Assembly: GCA_900539455.1 (NCBI GenBank)
Contig: UQCD01000004.1
Span: forward strand, 70,146-134,145
Length of the DNA stretch: 64,000 bases
Source of the DNA: an uncultured Eubacteriales bacterium
GTDB taxonomy: Bacteria > Bacillota > Clostridia > Lachnospirales > Lachnospiraceae
Direction: 5' to 3'
The position numbers were made by a program, and so were the translations under genes. How positions within the stretch are numbered: position 1 is the stretch's first letter; every line of letters begins with the position of its first letter. The notes beneath the pieces were generated by a model. The model saw only the letters and a list, made by a program, of their open reading frames with translations, was not told the DNA's origin and did not search any database. Below are positions 35,521-44,709 of this stretch, in pieces.

Positions 35521-36360
35521 ATGGAAACACTTGAACTTCAAAAAAAGGCAAACGAGGTTCGTAAAGGTATCATTCGTTCTGTCCATAGTGCTAAGGCTGG
35601 TCATCCAGGCGGTTCACTTTCAGCAGCAGATATTTTTACTTTTCTATACTTTGAGGAATTAAATATAGATCCAAAGAACCCTGACAAAGCAGACAGAGAT
35701 AGATTTGTTCTTTCAAAAGGTCATACTGCTCCAGGACTTTATTCAGCATTAGCAAACAGAGGTTTTTTCCCTGTCGAGGACCTTACAACACTTAGACACA
35801 TTGGTTCTTACTTACAAGGTCACCCTGATATGAAGCATATACCTGGTGTTGATATGTCCTCTGGTTCTTTAGGTCAGGGTATTTCAGCCGCTGTTGGTAT
35901 GGCTTTATCAGCAAAGCTCAGCAACGAAAATTACCGTACATACACTCTTTTAGGTGACGGTGAAATTGAAGAAGGACAGGTTTGGGAGGCTGCTATGTTT
36001 GCAGGCCACAGATGTCTGGACAACCTTGTTGTTATGGTTGATAACAATGGCCTACAAATTGACGGAGATATTAAGGATGTATGCTCTCCTTACCCTATTG
36101 GTGAAAAATTTAAGGCATTTAATTTCCATGTAATTGACAATGTAGATGCACATGATTTTGATGCTATCCGCAATGCTTTCAACGAAGCTAAAAATACAAA
36201 AGGTATGCCTACTGCCATTATATTTAAGAGTATTAAAGGTAAAGGCGTTTCATATATGGAAAATAATGTATCATGGCATGGTACTGCTCCAAATGATGAA
36301 CAGTTTGAAATTGCTATGGAAGAATTAGAAAAGGCAGGTGCAAGTTTATGTCAGAATTAA
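35521..36360 (+). CDS. tktA: Transketolase, N-terminal subunit
   Basis: A 279-residue subunit that holds the thiamine diphosphate-binding half of transketolase: HSAKAGHPGGSLSAADIFTF, SKGHTAPGLYSALANRGFFP, GSLGQGISAAVGMALSAKL, and the ThDP motif LLGDGEIEEGQVWEA through VVMVDNNGLQIDG. Clostridia commonly split transketolase into two chains. It works in the non-oxidative pentose phosphate route with the next gene, which overlaps its last 13 bases. AGGAGG precedes the ATG. Base composition and context are normal. Confidence 0.95.
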   Translation: METLELQKKANEVRKGIIRSVHSAKAGHPGGSLSAADIFTFLYFEELNIDPKNPDKADRDRFVLSKGHTAPGLYSALANRGFFPVEDLTTLRHIGSYLQGHPDMKHIPGVDMSSGSLGQGISAAVGMALSAKLSNENYRTYTLLGDGEIEEGQVWEAAMFAGHRCLDNLVVMVDNNGLQIDGDIKDVCSPYPIGEKFKAFNFHVIDNVDAHDFDAIRNAFNEAKNTKGMPTAIIFKSIKGKGVSYMENNVSWHGTAPNDEQFEIAMEELEKAGASLCQN

Positions 36361-37286
36361 AGAAAATCGCTACCAGAGAAAGCTATGGCAATGCCTTAGT
36401 TGAGTTAGGCAAAGAGCATGACAATTTAGTTGTTTTAGACGCTGACCTTGCTGCTGCTACTAAAACTGCTATTTTCAAAAAAGCCTTCCCAGAAAGACAT
36501 ATTGATTGTGGTATTGCAGAATGTAATATGATTGGCATAGCTGCTGGTCTTGCAACTACTGGTAAAGTTCCATTTGCCAGCTCCTTTGCAATGTTTGCCG
36601 CTGGCAGAGCCTTTGAACAAATTCGTAACTCTGTTGGCTATCCAAAGCTTAATGTAAAAATTGGTGCTACCCACGCAGGCATATCTGTCGGTGAGGATGG
36701 TGCTACTCATCAGTGTAATGAGGATATTGCTCTTATGAGAACTATCCCTGGAATGGTTGTTATTAACCCTTGTGATGATGTAGAAGCAAGAGCTGCTGTA
36801 AAGGCCGCTTATGACCATATTGGCCCTGTTTACTTAAGATTTGGCCGTCTTGCTACCCCTGTTATTAATGATGAGAACACTTATGAATTTAAACTCGGAA
36901 AAGGTGTTGTTTTAAAAGAGGGTACTGACCTTACAATTATTGCTACTGGTCTTTGTGTTTATGAAAGCCTGCAGGCTGCTAAGGCTCTTGAAGCTGACGG
37001 TATTAATGCAGCAGTAATCAACATTCATACTATTAAGCCTCTTGATGAAGAATTAATTATTGAGTATGCTAAGAAAACCGGTAAGGTTGTTACTGTTGAA
37101 GAACATTCAGTAATCGGTGGCTTAGGCAGTGCTGTATGTGATACTCTTAGTGAAAACTACCCAACTAAGGTATTAAAAATTGGCATAAACGATGTATATG
37201 GAGAATCTGGTCCAGCCGTTAAATTACTTGAAAAATACGGTCTTACAGCAGACGGTATTTACAACAAAATCAAAGAAAGCTTGTAA
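36348..37286 (+). CDS. tktB: Transketolase, C-terminal subunit
   Basis: A 312-residue subunit with the pyrimidine-binding half (VVLDADLAAATKTAIFKKAF, ERHIDCGIAECNMIGIAAGL with the catalytic glutamate, FASSFAMFAAGRAFEQIRNS) and the C-terminal transketolase domain (TIIATGLCVYESLQAAKALE, VVTVEEHSVIGGLGSAVCD). It starts within the end of the N-terminal subunit gene, so the two chains are made together. The arrangement is that of normal split transketolase, not a frameshift. Confidence 0.95.
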   Translation: MSELKKIATRESYGNALVELGKEHDNLVVLDADLAAATKTAIFKKAFPERHIDCGIAECNMIGIAAGLATTGKVPFASSFAMFAAGRAFEQIRNSVGYPKLNVKIGATHAGISVGEDGATHQCNEDIALMRTIPGMVVINPCDDVEARAAVKAAYDHIGPVYLRFGRLATPVINDENTYEFKLGKGVVLKEGTDLTIIATGLCVYESLQAAKALEADGINAAVINIHTIKPLDEELIIEYAKKTGKVVTVEEHSVIGGLGSAVCDTLSENYPTKVLKIGINDVYGESGPAVKLLEKYGLTADGIYNKIKESL

Positions 37287-37336
37287 AAGAAGTTTATAAA
37301 GAAATTTTATAATAGATATTACAGAAAATCCTACAA

Positions 37337-37376
37337 AAAAAGGATTTGTATCGCTTATGATACAAATCCTTTTCTT
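37337..37376. terminator. Terminator after transketolase
   Basis: AAAAAGGATTTGTATC (37337-37352) pairs with GATACAAATCCTTTT (37359-37373), with A-run before and T-rich sequence after. It could also serve the convergent gene ending at 37385. Confidence 0.85.
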
Positions 37377-37384
37377 ATTTAACC

Positions 37385-37684
37385 TTAAAAAATATCTCTT
37401 TTAAAGCCTCTTTCACTATTCTTTGTTTTTTTATAATTAATTGCTGCAAATATTACAATAACTGCTGCCATACAAACCATGCCTAAAAACATAGTAAGTA
37501 TCATTTTTCCGTCAGAAATAGGCTCTTCCTGTTTATTTGCAGCCTGCTCCTTTGTAGTTGTCTGCTCACTACTTACTGTAGCTTTCTGCTCACTGTCTGA
37601 GGAAGCATAAGCAACACCCTTGTAGCCACATAAAATCATAATAAAAGATAATACTATAAATAGTCCTTTAAATATTTTCTTCAT
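37385..37684 (-). CDS. Small secreted/membrane protein of unknown function
   Basis: A 99-residue protein with an N-terminal signal peptide (KGLFIVLSFIMILCGYKGVA, likely cut near ASS), a Ser/Thr/Gln/Glu-rich linker (about 25-58) and one C-terminal membrane span (ILTMFLGMVCMAAVIVIFAA) followed by a basic tail. I recognise no family. It follows cobO by about 15 bases on the same strand and may share its transcript. It could act as a small envelope protein. Confidence 0.7.
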   Translation of the reverse strand: MKKIFKGLFIVLSFIMILCGYKGVAYASSDSEQKATVSSEQTTTKEQAANKQEEPISDGKMILTMFLGMVCMAAVIVIFAAINYKKTKNSERGFKRDIF

Positions 37685-37699
37685 ATTACTATTCTCCTG

Positions 37700-38224
37700 T
37701 TACATTTCAATTCCTATCCTGGCTGCAATGCCTATATCATATGGGTGCTTGATTTTTTCCATATTTGTAACATAATCTGCAAGCTCTATAAAGAATGGCT
37801 CCGGTCCGTGTCCAGACATTACAACCTCCAGCTGTTCTGGTTTGTTTAATATAAACTCCTTAACCTTATCTACATCTATAGTATTAGTATTGCAGGCTGA
37901 AAACAATTCGTCTATAACAAGCATATCTATTTGCTCCTTCTCGACCTTTTCAAGTGCAAGAGCAAAATTAGCATTTTGAATATCTGTCAGGCTTTGTTTT
38001 TCCTCTTTAGATAATTTCCAGACAAAATCAAATTTTTCTTTATTGCCAATAAAACAGATATTGTCAATCTTGTTCATTATATTAATTTCTCCAGATTCAG
38101 GCCCTTTTAAAAATTGCAGATAAACAACCTTTTTTCCACGGCCTGCTGCCCTTATGGCAAGACCTACTGTAGCTGTTGTCTTGCCCTTTCCGTCGCCCAT
38201 ATATACATGGATAAGTCCCTTCAT
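37700..38224 (-). CDS. cobO: Cob(I)yrinic acid a,c-diamide adenosyltransferase CobO/CobA
   Basis: A 174-residue ATP:corrinoid adenosyltransferase: GLIHVYMGDGKGKTTATVGL with the P-loop, then KKVVYLQFLKGPESGEINIM, DMLVIDELFSACN and VVMSGHGPEPFFIELADYVT, the family's later motifs. It adds the 5'-deoxyadenosyl group to cobalamin or precursors. Its start and the stop of the DUF1292 gene upstream overlap (TAATG). With orphan CbiE it suggests B12 synthesis or salvage spread over the genome. Confidence 0.93.
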   Translation of the reverse strand: MKGLIHVYMGDGKGKTTATVGLAIRAAGRGKKVVYLQFLKGPESGEINIMNKIDNICFIGNKEKFDFVWKLSKEEKQSLTDIQNANFALALEKVEKEQIDMLVIDELFSACNTNTIDVDKVKEFILNKPEQLEVVMSGHGPEPFFIELADYVTNMEKIKHPYDIGIAARIGIEM

Positions 38225-38538
38225 TATTCCTCGTCTTCTCCAACGATTTCATCGTATTCCTGACTATCTAACCATTCATCAAAAGCATCTGAAACTATTT
38301 CAAACTCTTCATCACTTTCAATATTTTCTAAATCTGGATTTCCCTCAGCGTCCTGCTTATATCTGTATAAGAATACCTCGCCTTCTTCTGTGTCGGCAGT
38401 ATCATCCGGTAATAATACAATATAATCTCTTCCATTTGCTTCTAAAATAGTGATAACAACACATTCTACTTCCTGTCCGTCATCTAACTCTAGTGTTACA
38501 TACATTTCATCATCATTTTCATCAAAATTCTTTGCCAT
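38224..38538 (-). CDS. DUF1292 protein, second copy
   Basis: A very acidic 104-residue DUF1292 protein: MYVTLELDDGQEVECVVITI then YIVLLPDDTADTEEGEVFLY, with an acidic, Glu/Asp-rich end. It is longer than the yrzB-like copy at 7.1 kb. Function is unknown. Its stop overlaps the cobO start, so they are co-translated. Confidence 0.85.
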   Translation of the reverse strand: MAKNFDENDDEMYVTLELDDGQEVECVVITILEANGRDYIVLLPDDTADTEEGEVFLYRYKQDAEGNPDLENIESDEEFEIVSDAFDEWLDSQEYDEIVGEDEE

Positions 38539-38665
38539 TAAATCCTCTTTTCCGTCTATATCCAGACTATTTCAATCCTGTTAATCCTAACAGAAAACAT
38601 AAAAAAACACAACTAAAACGCCTAATATTTTAGAATTTTATAATAGTTTGATGTTTTATAACTAT

Positions 38666-38698
38666 TTTAAACTATATAATTACTTTAAACTATATAAT
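38666..38698. repeat. 15-base direct repeat downstream of the helicase gene
   Basis: TTTAAACTATATAAT occurs at 38666-38680 and 38684-38698 with three bases between. It lies in the 164-base gap between the helicase stop and the DUF1292 start. No function is evident. Confidence 0.5.
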
Positions 38699-38702
38699 AA
38701 TC

Positions 38703-40535
38703 TTAGGCTTTATCCTCTATTTCTGTTATAAATCTGGAAGGCTTTACCTCCTTGCCATATCTTTCCTTTAAATAATATATGTGCAAAAAGTCCTTTGCTC
38801 TGGTCATTGCCACATAAAAAAGCCTTCGCTCCTCCTCTAAATCAGCATCCAGAACTGCCTTTTTATAAGGAGTTATGCCTTCGTTTACATCCATTATAAA
38901 AACAGATTTATATTCCAGACCCTTTGCGCTGTGCATAGTAGATAATTCTATAGCATCCTCCAATTCATTTCTATTTTGAAACTGATTTTTCAGCTCCTCA
39001 CCATATTTTTCTATATGTAAAAACCATTCCTTATAGCTTTTATAGCCTCTGGCACTGTCTTCTAATTCATCTAATATATCGAACAGCTCCTCTGGCTTTA
39101 TTCGCCGCATAGCAGCATACTCTGAAACAAATTCATCATAGCCGATGCCCTTTCTAATATAACATATAGCTGCATAGGGTGTCATTTTTTCAAGCATCAT
39201 TAAATCATATTCCAGCCTGTTTATTCTATCCACCACATAGCTTCTATCCTCATAAAAATCCCTGATTTCGTCTAAATCTACAAGAGGTGAAGAAAAAGCC
39301 TCTCTGGCAATGTACCTTTTCGGTCTGTTAATTATACTTAAAAACTCTTTTCTGCTGTCATCACCCATAGCAATTTTTATATAGGAAATAATATCCTTTG
39401 CCAGGAAATGATTATAAATATTCGGAATATTGTCCTTCATTTTAAAGGGTATATTGTATTCCATAAGCTTTTCTACTAAATACCGTGGATTAGTATTAGT
39501 TCTGTACAAAACAGCTATATCCCTGTAGCTATGATTTTTTTTAAGCTTTTTATTAATACTGTCTATAATAAAACTACATTCCTCTATCTGGCTTTTAAAC
39601 TCTTTAATTTCAACAGCCTCACTAGAGGTTTTTACCCATTTTAACTGTTTTTTATATCTGACAGTATTGTTATTAATAAGCTTTACCGAAAGCCTTACAA
39701 CAGCCTCATTAGAACGGTAATTTGTATCTAATAAAACCTGCTTTGCCTCCCTGTAATCCTTTGGAAAGCTTTGCATAATCTCTGGCTTTGCACCTCTAAA
39801 TCTATATATGGACTGGTCATCATCACCTACAATAAATAAATTATTTTGAGGTAATGCCAAAAGCTTTATAACCTTATATTGTACCGTTGAAATATCCTGA
39901 AATTCATCTATTAAAATATACTGATATTTGTCCTGCCAAAGTTTTAAAATATCTGGTCTCTTTGATAAAAGCTCATAACACATTACAAGCATATCGTCAA
40001 AATCAATTAGATTTAAGCTGATAAGCCTGTCATTATATCTTTTATAAATATTTTTAAAAATACTTTCGGAACAACTTTTTGAATAATAATGGTCGATATT
40101 TAACATATCTCCCTTAACTAAAGAAATCTCACTAATTATATTCTGGATAAACTCACTTTCATCATCAATTTCAAGCTTTAAGTAATTGATAATCTCCTTA
40201 ATAATATCTATCTTTTGTTCCTCTCTTAAAATATTAGCCGCATTATAATTGTAGGCGTATTTCAGGATTTTAAAATAGACTGCATGAAAAGTGCCAAAGG
40301 TCACCCTGTACTTTTCTCCTCCAACAAGGCTGTTAAACCTTTGGGACATTTCTGCTGCCGCCTTTTTAGTAAATGTAATAACTAATATATTTGATGGATT
40401 TACTCCATATTCTTCTATTAATTTTTTTGTTCGATGTGTTATTACAGTGGTTTTTCCACTTCCAGGTCCCGACAATACCATCATCGGTCCCTGAAAATGA
40501 TTAACCGCCTTTATCTGTGCTTCATTAAATGCCAT
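38703..40535 (-). CDS. UvrD/Rep/PcrA-type superfamily 1 DNA helicase
   Basis: A 610-residue SF1A helicase. Motifs in order: MVLSGPGSGKTTVITHRTKK (I), ITFTKKAAAEMSQRF (Ia), FDDMLVMCYEL, YILIDEFQDISTVQY (II), LFIVGDDDQSIYRFRGAKPE (III), LLDTNYRS (IV), LSTMHSAKGLEYKSVFIMD (V) and RLFYVAMTRAKDFLHIY (VI). It is shorter than PcrA (about 720 residues) and lacks its C-terminal part, so it is a UvrD-like helicase of uncertain role, probably in repair or replication restart. It is next to gltX; its start overlaps the gltX stop. Confidence 0.93.
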   Translation of the reverse strand: MAFNEAQIKAVNHFQGPMMVLSGPGSGKTTVITHRTKKLIEEYGVNPSNILVITFTKKAAAEMSQRFNSLVGGEKYRVTFGTFHAVYFKILKYAYNYNAANILREEQKIDIIKEIINYLKLEIDDESEFIQNIISEISLVKGDMLNIDHYYSKSCSESIFKNIYKRYNDRLISLNLIDFDDMLVMCYELLSKRPDILKLWQDKYQYILIDEFQDISTVQYKVIKLLALPQNNLFIVGDDDQSIYRFRGAKPEIMQSFPKDYREAKQVLLDTNYRSNEAVVRLSVKLINNNTVRYKKQLKWVKTSSEAVEIKEFKSQIEECSFIIDSINKKLKKNHSYRDIAVLYRTNTNPRYLVEKLMEYNIPFKMKDNIPNIYNHFLAKDIISYIKIAMGDDSRKEFLSIINRPKRYIAREAFSSPLVDLDEIRDFYEDRSYVVDRINRLEYDLMMLEKMTPYAAICYIRKGIGYDEFVSEYAAMRRIKPEELFDILDELEDSARGYKSYKEWFLHIEKYGEELKNQFQNRNELEDAIELSTMHSAKGLEYKSVFIMDVNEGITPYKKAVLDADLEEERRLFYVAMTRAKDFLHIYYLKERYGKEVKPSRFITEIEDKA

Positions 40536-41989
40536 TACTGCTCCAACTTAGCGATTGCAGCCTTTACACGAGCTATAGATTCTTCTTTTCCGATTATTTC
40601 CATAATCTCAGTTGCACCACCAGGAGTCATCTGCTTACCTGATACTGCTGTTCTTACAGGCCACATTGCATAACCATTTTTGCATCCTTTTTCTTCTACA
40701 TACTTACACAACAGGCTATATAAGCTGTCATTAGAATAGTCCTCTAAGGCCTCAAATCTTGGTAATAATTCCTTTAAAACCTCAAGCGAGCTTTCTGCTG
40801 TTGTTTTCATCTTCTTGTGTGTGTACATAGCTATATCATACTCAGGAACTTCCTCGAAGAAATCAATATGCTCCTTTATATCTGGGAATACTTCTATTCT
40901 GGTTTTTACCATTGCTGCAATCTTTTTAAGATCATAATCTTTATGTATTACCTCTTTAATATATGGTAATGCCATCTCATAGAACTTATCAAAATCCATT
41001 GCCTTAATGTATTCACCATTCATCCATTTAAGCTTAACCATATCAAATACTGCTGGTGATTTGCTTACATGGTGATAATCAAACTTTTCAATAAGCTCCT
41101 GTAATGAGAATATTTCCTGATTATCCTCCGGACTCCAGCCAAGTAAGGCTATAAAGTTTACAATAGCCTCTGATAAAAAGCCCTGCTCTATTAAATCCTC
41201 ATAAGAGGAATGTCCACATCTTTTACTAAGCTTTTTGTGATTTTCATCTGTAATAAGTGGTAAGTGTACATATTTTGGTGACTCCCAGCCAAAAGCATCA
41301 TATAATCTTTGATACTTTGGTGAAGATGAAATATATTCGTTTCCTCTTACAACATGTGTAATTTCCATCAAATGATCATCAACTACATTGGCAAAATTAT
41401 ATGTAGGGTATCCGTCTGACTTAATAAGAATCATATCGTCTAATTCAGAGTTATCCACAGTAATTTCTCCGTATATATCATCTACAAAGGTTGTAGTGCC
41501 TGTAGTCGGATTGTTCTGTCTTATAACATATGGAACTCCACTATTAAGCTTTTCTTCTATTTCTTCCTTTGAAAGATGTAAGCAATGCTTATCATATACA
41601 ATAATTTCTTTTCCTGCTACCTCCTGCTTAAGACTTTCTAATCTTTCCTTATCGCAGAAACAATAATATGCCTCGCCTTTTTCTATGAGCTTTTTAGCAT
41701 ATTCAAGGTACATTCCTGTAGCCTGTCTTTCACTTTGAACATATGGACCATAGCCCTTATCCTTGTCTGGACCTTCATCATGTACAAGACCTGTACTTTC
41801 AAGTGTTCTATAGATAATTTCTGTAGCACCCTCAACATATCTTTCCTGGTCTGTATCTTCTATTCTTAAAATAAAATCTCCGCCCTCATGCTTTGCAATT
41901 AAAAACTCATATAATGCTGTTCTTAAATTTCCAACATGCATTTTTCCTGTTGGACTTGGGGCGTATCTGGTTCTGATTTTATTACTCAT
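40535..41989 (-). CDS. gltX: Glutamate-tRNA ligase GltX
   Basis: A 484-residue class I synthetase: RYAPSPTGKMHVGNLRTALY (HIGH box as HVGN), LRIEDTDQERYVEGATEIIY, VVDDHLMEITHVVRGNEYIS, LITDENHKKLSKRCGH (KMSKS box as KLSKR). It charges tRNA(Glu), and in organisms without GlnRS also tRNA(Gln). No catalytic domain is missing. It lies upstream of the helicase gene and shares its transcript by overlap. Confidence 0.95.
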   Translation of the reverse strand: MSNKIRTRYAPSPTGKMHVGNLRTALYEFLIAKHEGGDFILRIEDTDQERYVEGATEIIYRTLESTGLVHDEGPDKDKGYGPYVQSERQATGMYLEYAKKLIEKGEAYYCFCDKERLESLKQEVAGKEIIVYDKHCLHLSKEEIEEKLNSGVPYVIRQNNPTTGTTTFVDDIYGEITVDNSELDDMILIKSDGYPTYNFANVVDDHLMEITHVVRGNEYISSSPKYQRLYDAFGWESPKYVHLPLITDENHKKLSKRCGHSSYEDLIEQGFLSEAIVNFIALLGWSPEDNQEIFSLQELIEKFDYHHVSKSPAVFDMVKLKWMNGEYIKAMDFDKFYEMALPYIKEVIHKDYDLKKIAAMVKTRIEVFPDIKEHIDFFEEVPEYDIAMYTHKKMKTTAESSLEVLKELLPRFEALEDYSNDSLYSLLCKYVEEKGCKNGYAMWPVRTAVSGKQMTPGGATEIMEIIGKEESIARVKAAIAKLEQ

Positions 41990-42064
41990 GATTGTACTTC
42001 CTTTTTTATAGTTTTATGTGTTTAACACATAGGAATTATAATACATTTTAATAAAAATATCCAT

Positions 42065-42586
42065 TTACTTTTTTATAAATTCCAAATATTTGTTAATGTA
42101 TATTTTGTGTGCCACAGAAAAAGCAATGCTTCTTACAATATTTGCCTCTCTGGTGCCACTTTTAGAGCTGTCACTATAAGTATTGCCACCGTCAAAAACC
42201 TCTCTTAGTATATTTTCAAACTCTGTACAAAAATAGTCATATGCCACCTCCAGGATGTAGGTGTTTTTCTGCAGTTCAATTAAATCCTTTAGCTTTGACA
42301 ATGGTAATACCTGCTTATAAATACATATAAACACCAGATAAGCTATCTGCTCCTTATTATATTTTTTATTTACCGGCTTATCAATAATGCCCTTTTTTAC
42401 ATAATTACTAACCATTGCATTAGTTATAAAATCCTCATCCTTTTCATCATCATAAAGAGCTATGAAAATATTATTTAGAACCTCCACCAGCTGTTCTAAG
42501 TACAAATCCATACTTGGCAGCTCCTTATATCTAGGAAACCTAAATTCTTCAATTTTCCTATATGCTACAGATTCTTCAAATTTCAT
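42065..42586 (-). CDS. DUF1836 protein (MerR-like putative regulator)
   Basis: A 173-residue DUF1836 protein. The core is a helix-turn-helix resembling MerR regulators: DEDFITNAMVSNYVKKGIID then PVNKKYNKEQIAYLVFICIY and LPLSKLKDLIELQKNT. In Clostridia such genes sit near spore or metabolic genes and are presumed DNA-binding; function is untested. The ATG at 42584-42586 follows AAGGA. No effector domain is obvious. Confidence 0.8.
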   Translation of the reverse strand: MKFEESVAYRKIEEFRFPRYKELPSMDLYLEQLVEVLNNIFIALYDDEKDEDFITNAMVSNYVKKGIIDKPVNKKYNKEQIAYLVFICIYKQVLPLSKLKDLIELQKNTYILEVAYDYFCTEFENILREVFDGGNTYSDSSKSGTREANIVRSIAFSVAHKIYINKYLEFIKK

Positions 42587-42750
42587 ATATTTTTCCTTTT
42601 TCTTTATTAAGCCTGTACACTCTTTTATCAAAAGCCTGTACTAAATCATCAAACCTGCCACTTATACACATTATAAATTATCAGGCTCATTACATTGCTT
42701 CCTGATTTTTCGATTTTATTCCCAAAATATAATAACAGATATTTTTTTCA

Positions 42751-42779
42751 TTGACAAGTTTTGTTTTATCCGTTAATAT
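42751..42779 (+). promoter_or_regulatory. Promoter of the degV-family gene
   Basis: TTGACA (42751-42756) and TAATAT (42774-42779) are 17 bases apart, about 50 bases before the ATG with AAGGAG. Confidence 0.7.
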
Positions 42780-42828
42780 AGTTTTGATAACTACATCAAA
42801 AGATTTAGAAAATTAAAGGAGATTACCT

Positions 42829-43668
42829 ATGAAATGGTTAATTGCTGCCGATTCCGGCTGTAACATTACTAATATAGCTTCAACTGTGGCTGACTTTAAA
42901 GCAGTCCCTCTATCTATTATGGTTGGAGATAAAGAGTATATAGACAACGAAAGTATAAATACAGAAGAGCTTATGGAGGCTGTATATGCTTATGAAGGAA
43001 AGACTGGTACTGCCTGTCCTTCTCCTGATAATTTTAGAGCTACCTTTGACGGATATGACAATATTATTGTTTTCACTCTTACCAGTGGTCTTTCTGGAAG
43101 CTATAACAGTGCAGTTATTGCCAAAAATATGGAGTTAGAGGTGCACCCTGAGAAAAACATTGAAATCGTTGACTCTCTAAATGCAGGTCCTCCTATCAGT
43201 GTTATGATTTATCATACTGTTAAGCTAATTGAAAAGCTTAAGGACTTTAATTTAGTTAAAGAAGCCTTACACAATGATTTTAAACACTTCCATTTAGGCT
43301 TTATTTTAGACCACTTAGACAACTTTGTTAAAAACGGTCGTGTAAATAAGCTTGTAGCTGCTACTGTAGGTGTTCTTGGTATTAGAATTGTAGGTACAGC
43401 AAGCAAGGAGGGTACACTTGCTATATGCCACAAGGCACGAAATTTCAATATCGCCATTAAAAAGCTTATTTCGGATATGGAGGAGGCTGGTTACCACGGT
43501 GGTCAGGTTATTTTATCCCATTTTCACGGCTTAGAGGGCTGTGAGAAAATAAAAGACTTTATTCTTTCAAAATACCCTATGGCATCTATTTCTATAATGA
43601 ACAATGGTGGTCTATGTTCCTATTATGCAGAAAAAGGTGGTATTTTAGTGGGATATAGCAGCTTATAA
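42829..43668 (+). CDS. DegV-family fatty-acid-binding protein
   Basis: A 279-residue DegV protein: WLIAADSGCNITNIASTVAD, VGDKEYIDNESINTEELMEA, TACPSPDNFRATFDGYDNII, IIVFTLTSGLSGSYNSAVIA. DegV proteins bind fatty acids; in Firmicutes FakB paralogues present fatty acids to the kinase FakA for phosphorylation. It may be a FakB, but no fakA is next to it. The TSGLSGSY region holds the expected carboxylate contacts. It is transcribed alone from its own promoter and ends at a hairpin. Confidence 0.9.
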   Translation: MKWLIAADSGCNITNIASTVADFKAVPLSIMVGDKEYIDNESINTEELMEAVYAYEGKTGTACPSPDNFRATFDGYDNIIVFTLTSGLSGSYNSAVIAKNMELEVHPEKNIEIVDSLNAGPPISVMIYHTVKLIEKLKDFNLVKEALHNDFKHFHLGFILDHLDNFVKNGRVNKLVAATVGVLGIRIVGTASKEGTLAICHKARNFNIAIKKLISDMEEAGYHGGQVILSHFHGLEGCEKIKDFILSKYPMASISIMNNGGLCSYYAEKGGILVGYSSL

Positions 43669-43732
43669 TCACTATAGCTTTACTTAACCTATAGTTATCC
43701 AAAGCATTATATAATCTATTTGCTTATTGATA

Positions 43733-43771
43733 TATAGCCTAGGCAAAATATTATATATTTTGTTTGCTATA
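43733..43771. terminator. Hairpin between degV-family gene and trxB
   Basis: TATAGC...CAAAATAT pairs with ATATTTTG...GCTATA around TATAT, with a small internal loop. It lies between two convergent genes and probably ends both transcripts. It is A/T-rich and may be weak. Confidence 0.5.
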
Positions 43772-43783
43772 CTAATATATAAT

Positions 43784-44674
43784 TTAATTAATATATTCTA
43801 AGGCAGCTAGTGCTGCAACTGCTCCATCGGCGGTTGCTGTTACCAGCTGTCTTACTTTTTTATTTCTGCAATCTCCTGCTACAAATACCCCCTCTACCGA
43901 TGTTTTGCAGCTTTCGTCTGCCATTATATAATCATCATTATCGTTTAAGCCTTCAAAAACAAAGTCCTTTGCAAACCTTTGACCTATGGCTGCAAAAACT
44001 CCCTCAACAATTATTTTTATAGTATTGTTTTCTCCATTTAATACTTCAATAGCCTGAACCTTATCTTCTCCAATTATTTTTTGTGGGATTGTATTTTTAT
44101 ATATGATTATATTTGATTTTTCTTTGACCTTTTCAATATTTTTTTCTTCGCCCTTAAACCTGTCACTTCTACAAATTAAAAAAACATTCTTACAATAGCC
44201 AGCTAAATGTGCTGCCTCAAGAAGTGCTGTATTTCCTCCCCCTATAACTGCAACAGCCTTTCCTTTAAAGAAAGGTCCATCACAGGTGGCACAATAAGAA
44301 ACCCCTTTTCCTATAAGCTCCTTTTCTCCTTCAATATCAAGCTTTTTCCTGGTCAGGCCTGTGGCAATAATCACTGCTCTTCCAATATAAGCATTTTCGT
44401 TGGTATATACATACTTTTTATCGCCCTTATCCTCAAGTTTTACTGCCATTTCATTAACAATATGGGCATTTTCTATTTGAGCCTTTAATTGCTCTACATA
44501 CTCAAAGCCCTTAATTTTATTAATAGCCGGATAATTTTCAATTAAGGGGGTATTTATTATTTGTCCCCCTACTACATTTTTTTCTAAAAGTAATACCTTT
44601 TTGTTATTTCTCACAGCATAAAGAGCTGCTGTCATTCCTGCCGGTCCAGCTCCAATAATAATTAAATCATACAT
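43784..44674 (-). CDS. trxB: Thioredoxin reductase TrxB
   Basis: A 296-residue flavoprotein: DLIIIGAGPAGMTAALYAVR (FAD), the redox-active SYCATCDGPFFKGKAVAVIGG (CATC then nicotinamide-binding GxGxxA), and FVAGDCRNKKVRQLVTATAD near the end. It reduces thioredoxin with NADPH or ferredoxin-derived electrons. GAGG ten bases upstream sets ATG 44672-44674. Directly upstream is trxA, its substrate. Confidence 0.94.
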   Translation of the reverse strand: MYDLIIIGAGPAGMTAALYAVRNNKKVLLLEKNVVGGQIINTPLIENYPAINKIKGFEYVEQLKAQIENAHIVNEMAVKLEDKGDKKYVYTNENAYIGRAVIIATGLTRKKLDIEGEKELIGKGVSYCATCDGPFFKGKAVAVIGGGNTALLEAAHLAGYCKNVFLICRSDRFKGEEKNIEKVKEKSNIIIYKNTIPQKIIGEDKVQAIEVLNGENNTIKIIVEGVFAAIGQRFAKDFVFEGLNDNDDYIMADESCKTSVEGVFVAGDCRNKKVRQLVTATADGAVAALAALEYIN

Positions 44675-44709
44675 ACTCCACCTCATTTTTAATTGCCTAA
44701 AATGGCAGC

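Noticed and set aside
36340..36362. Overlap of two transketolase frames suggesting a frameshift
   Set aside because: Each part has its own start and ends where natural split transketolases do; such splits are normal in Clostridia.
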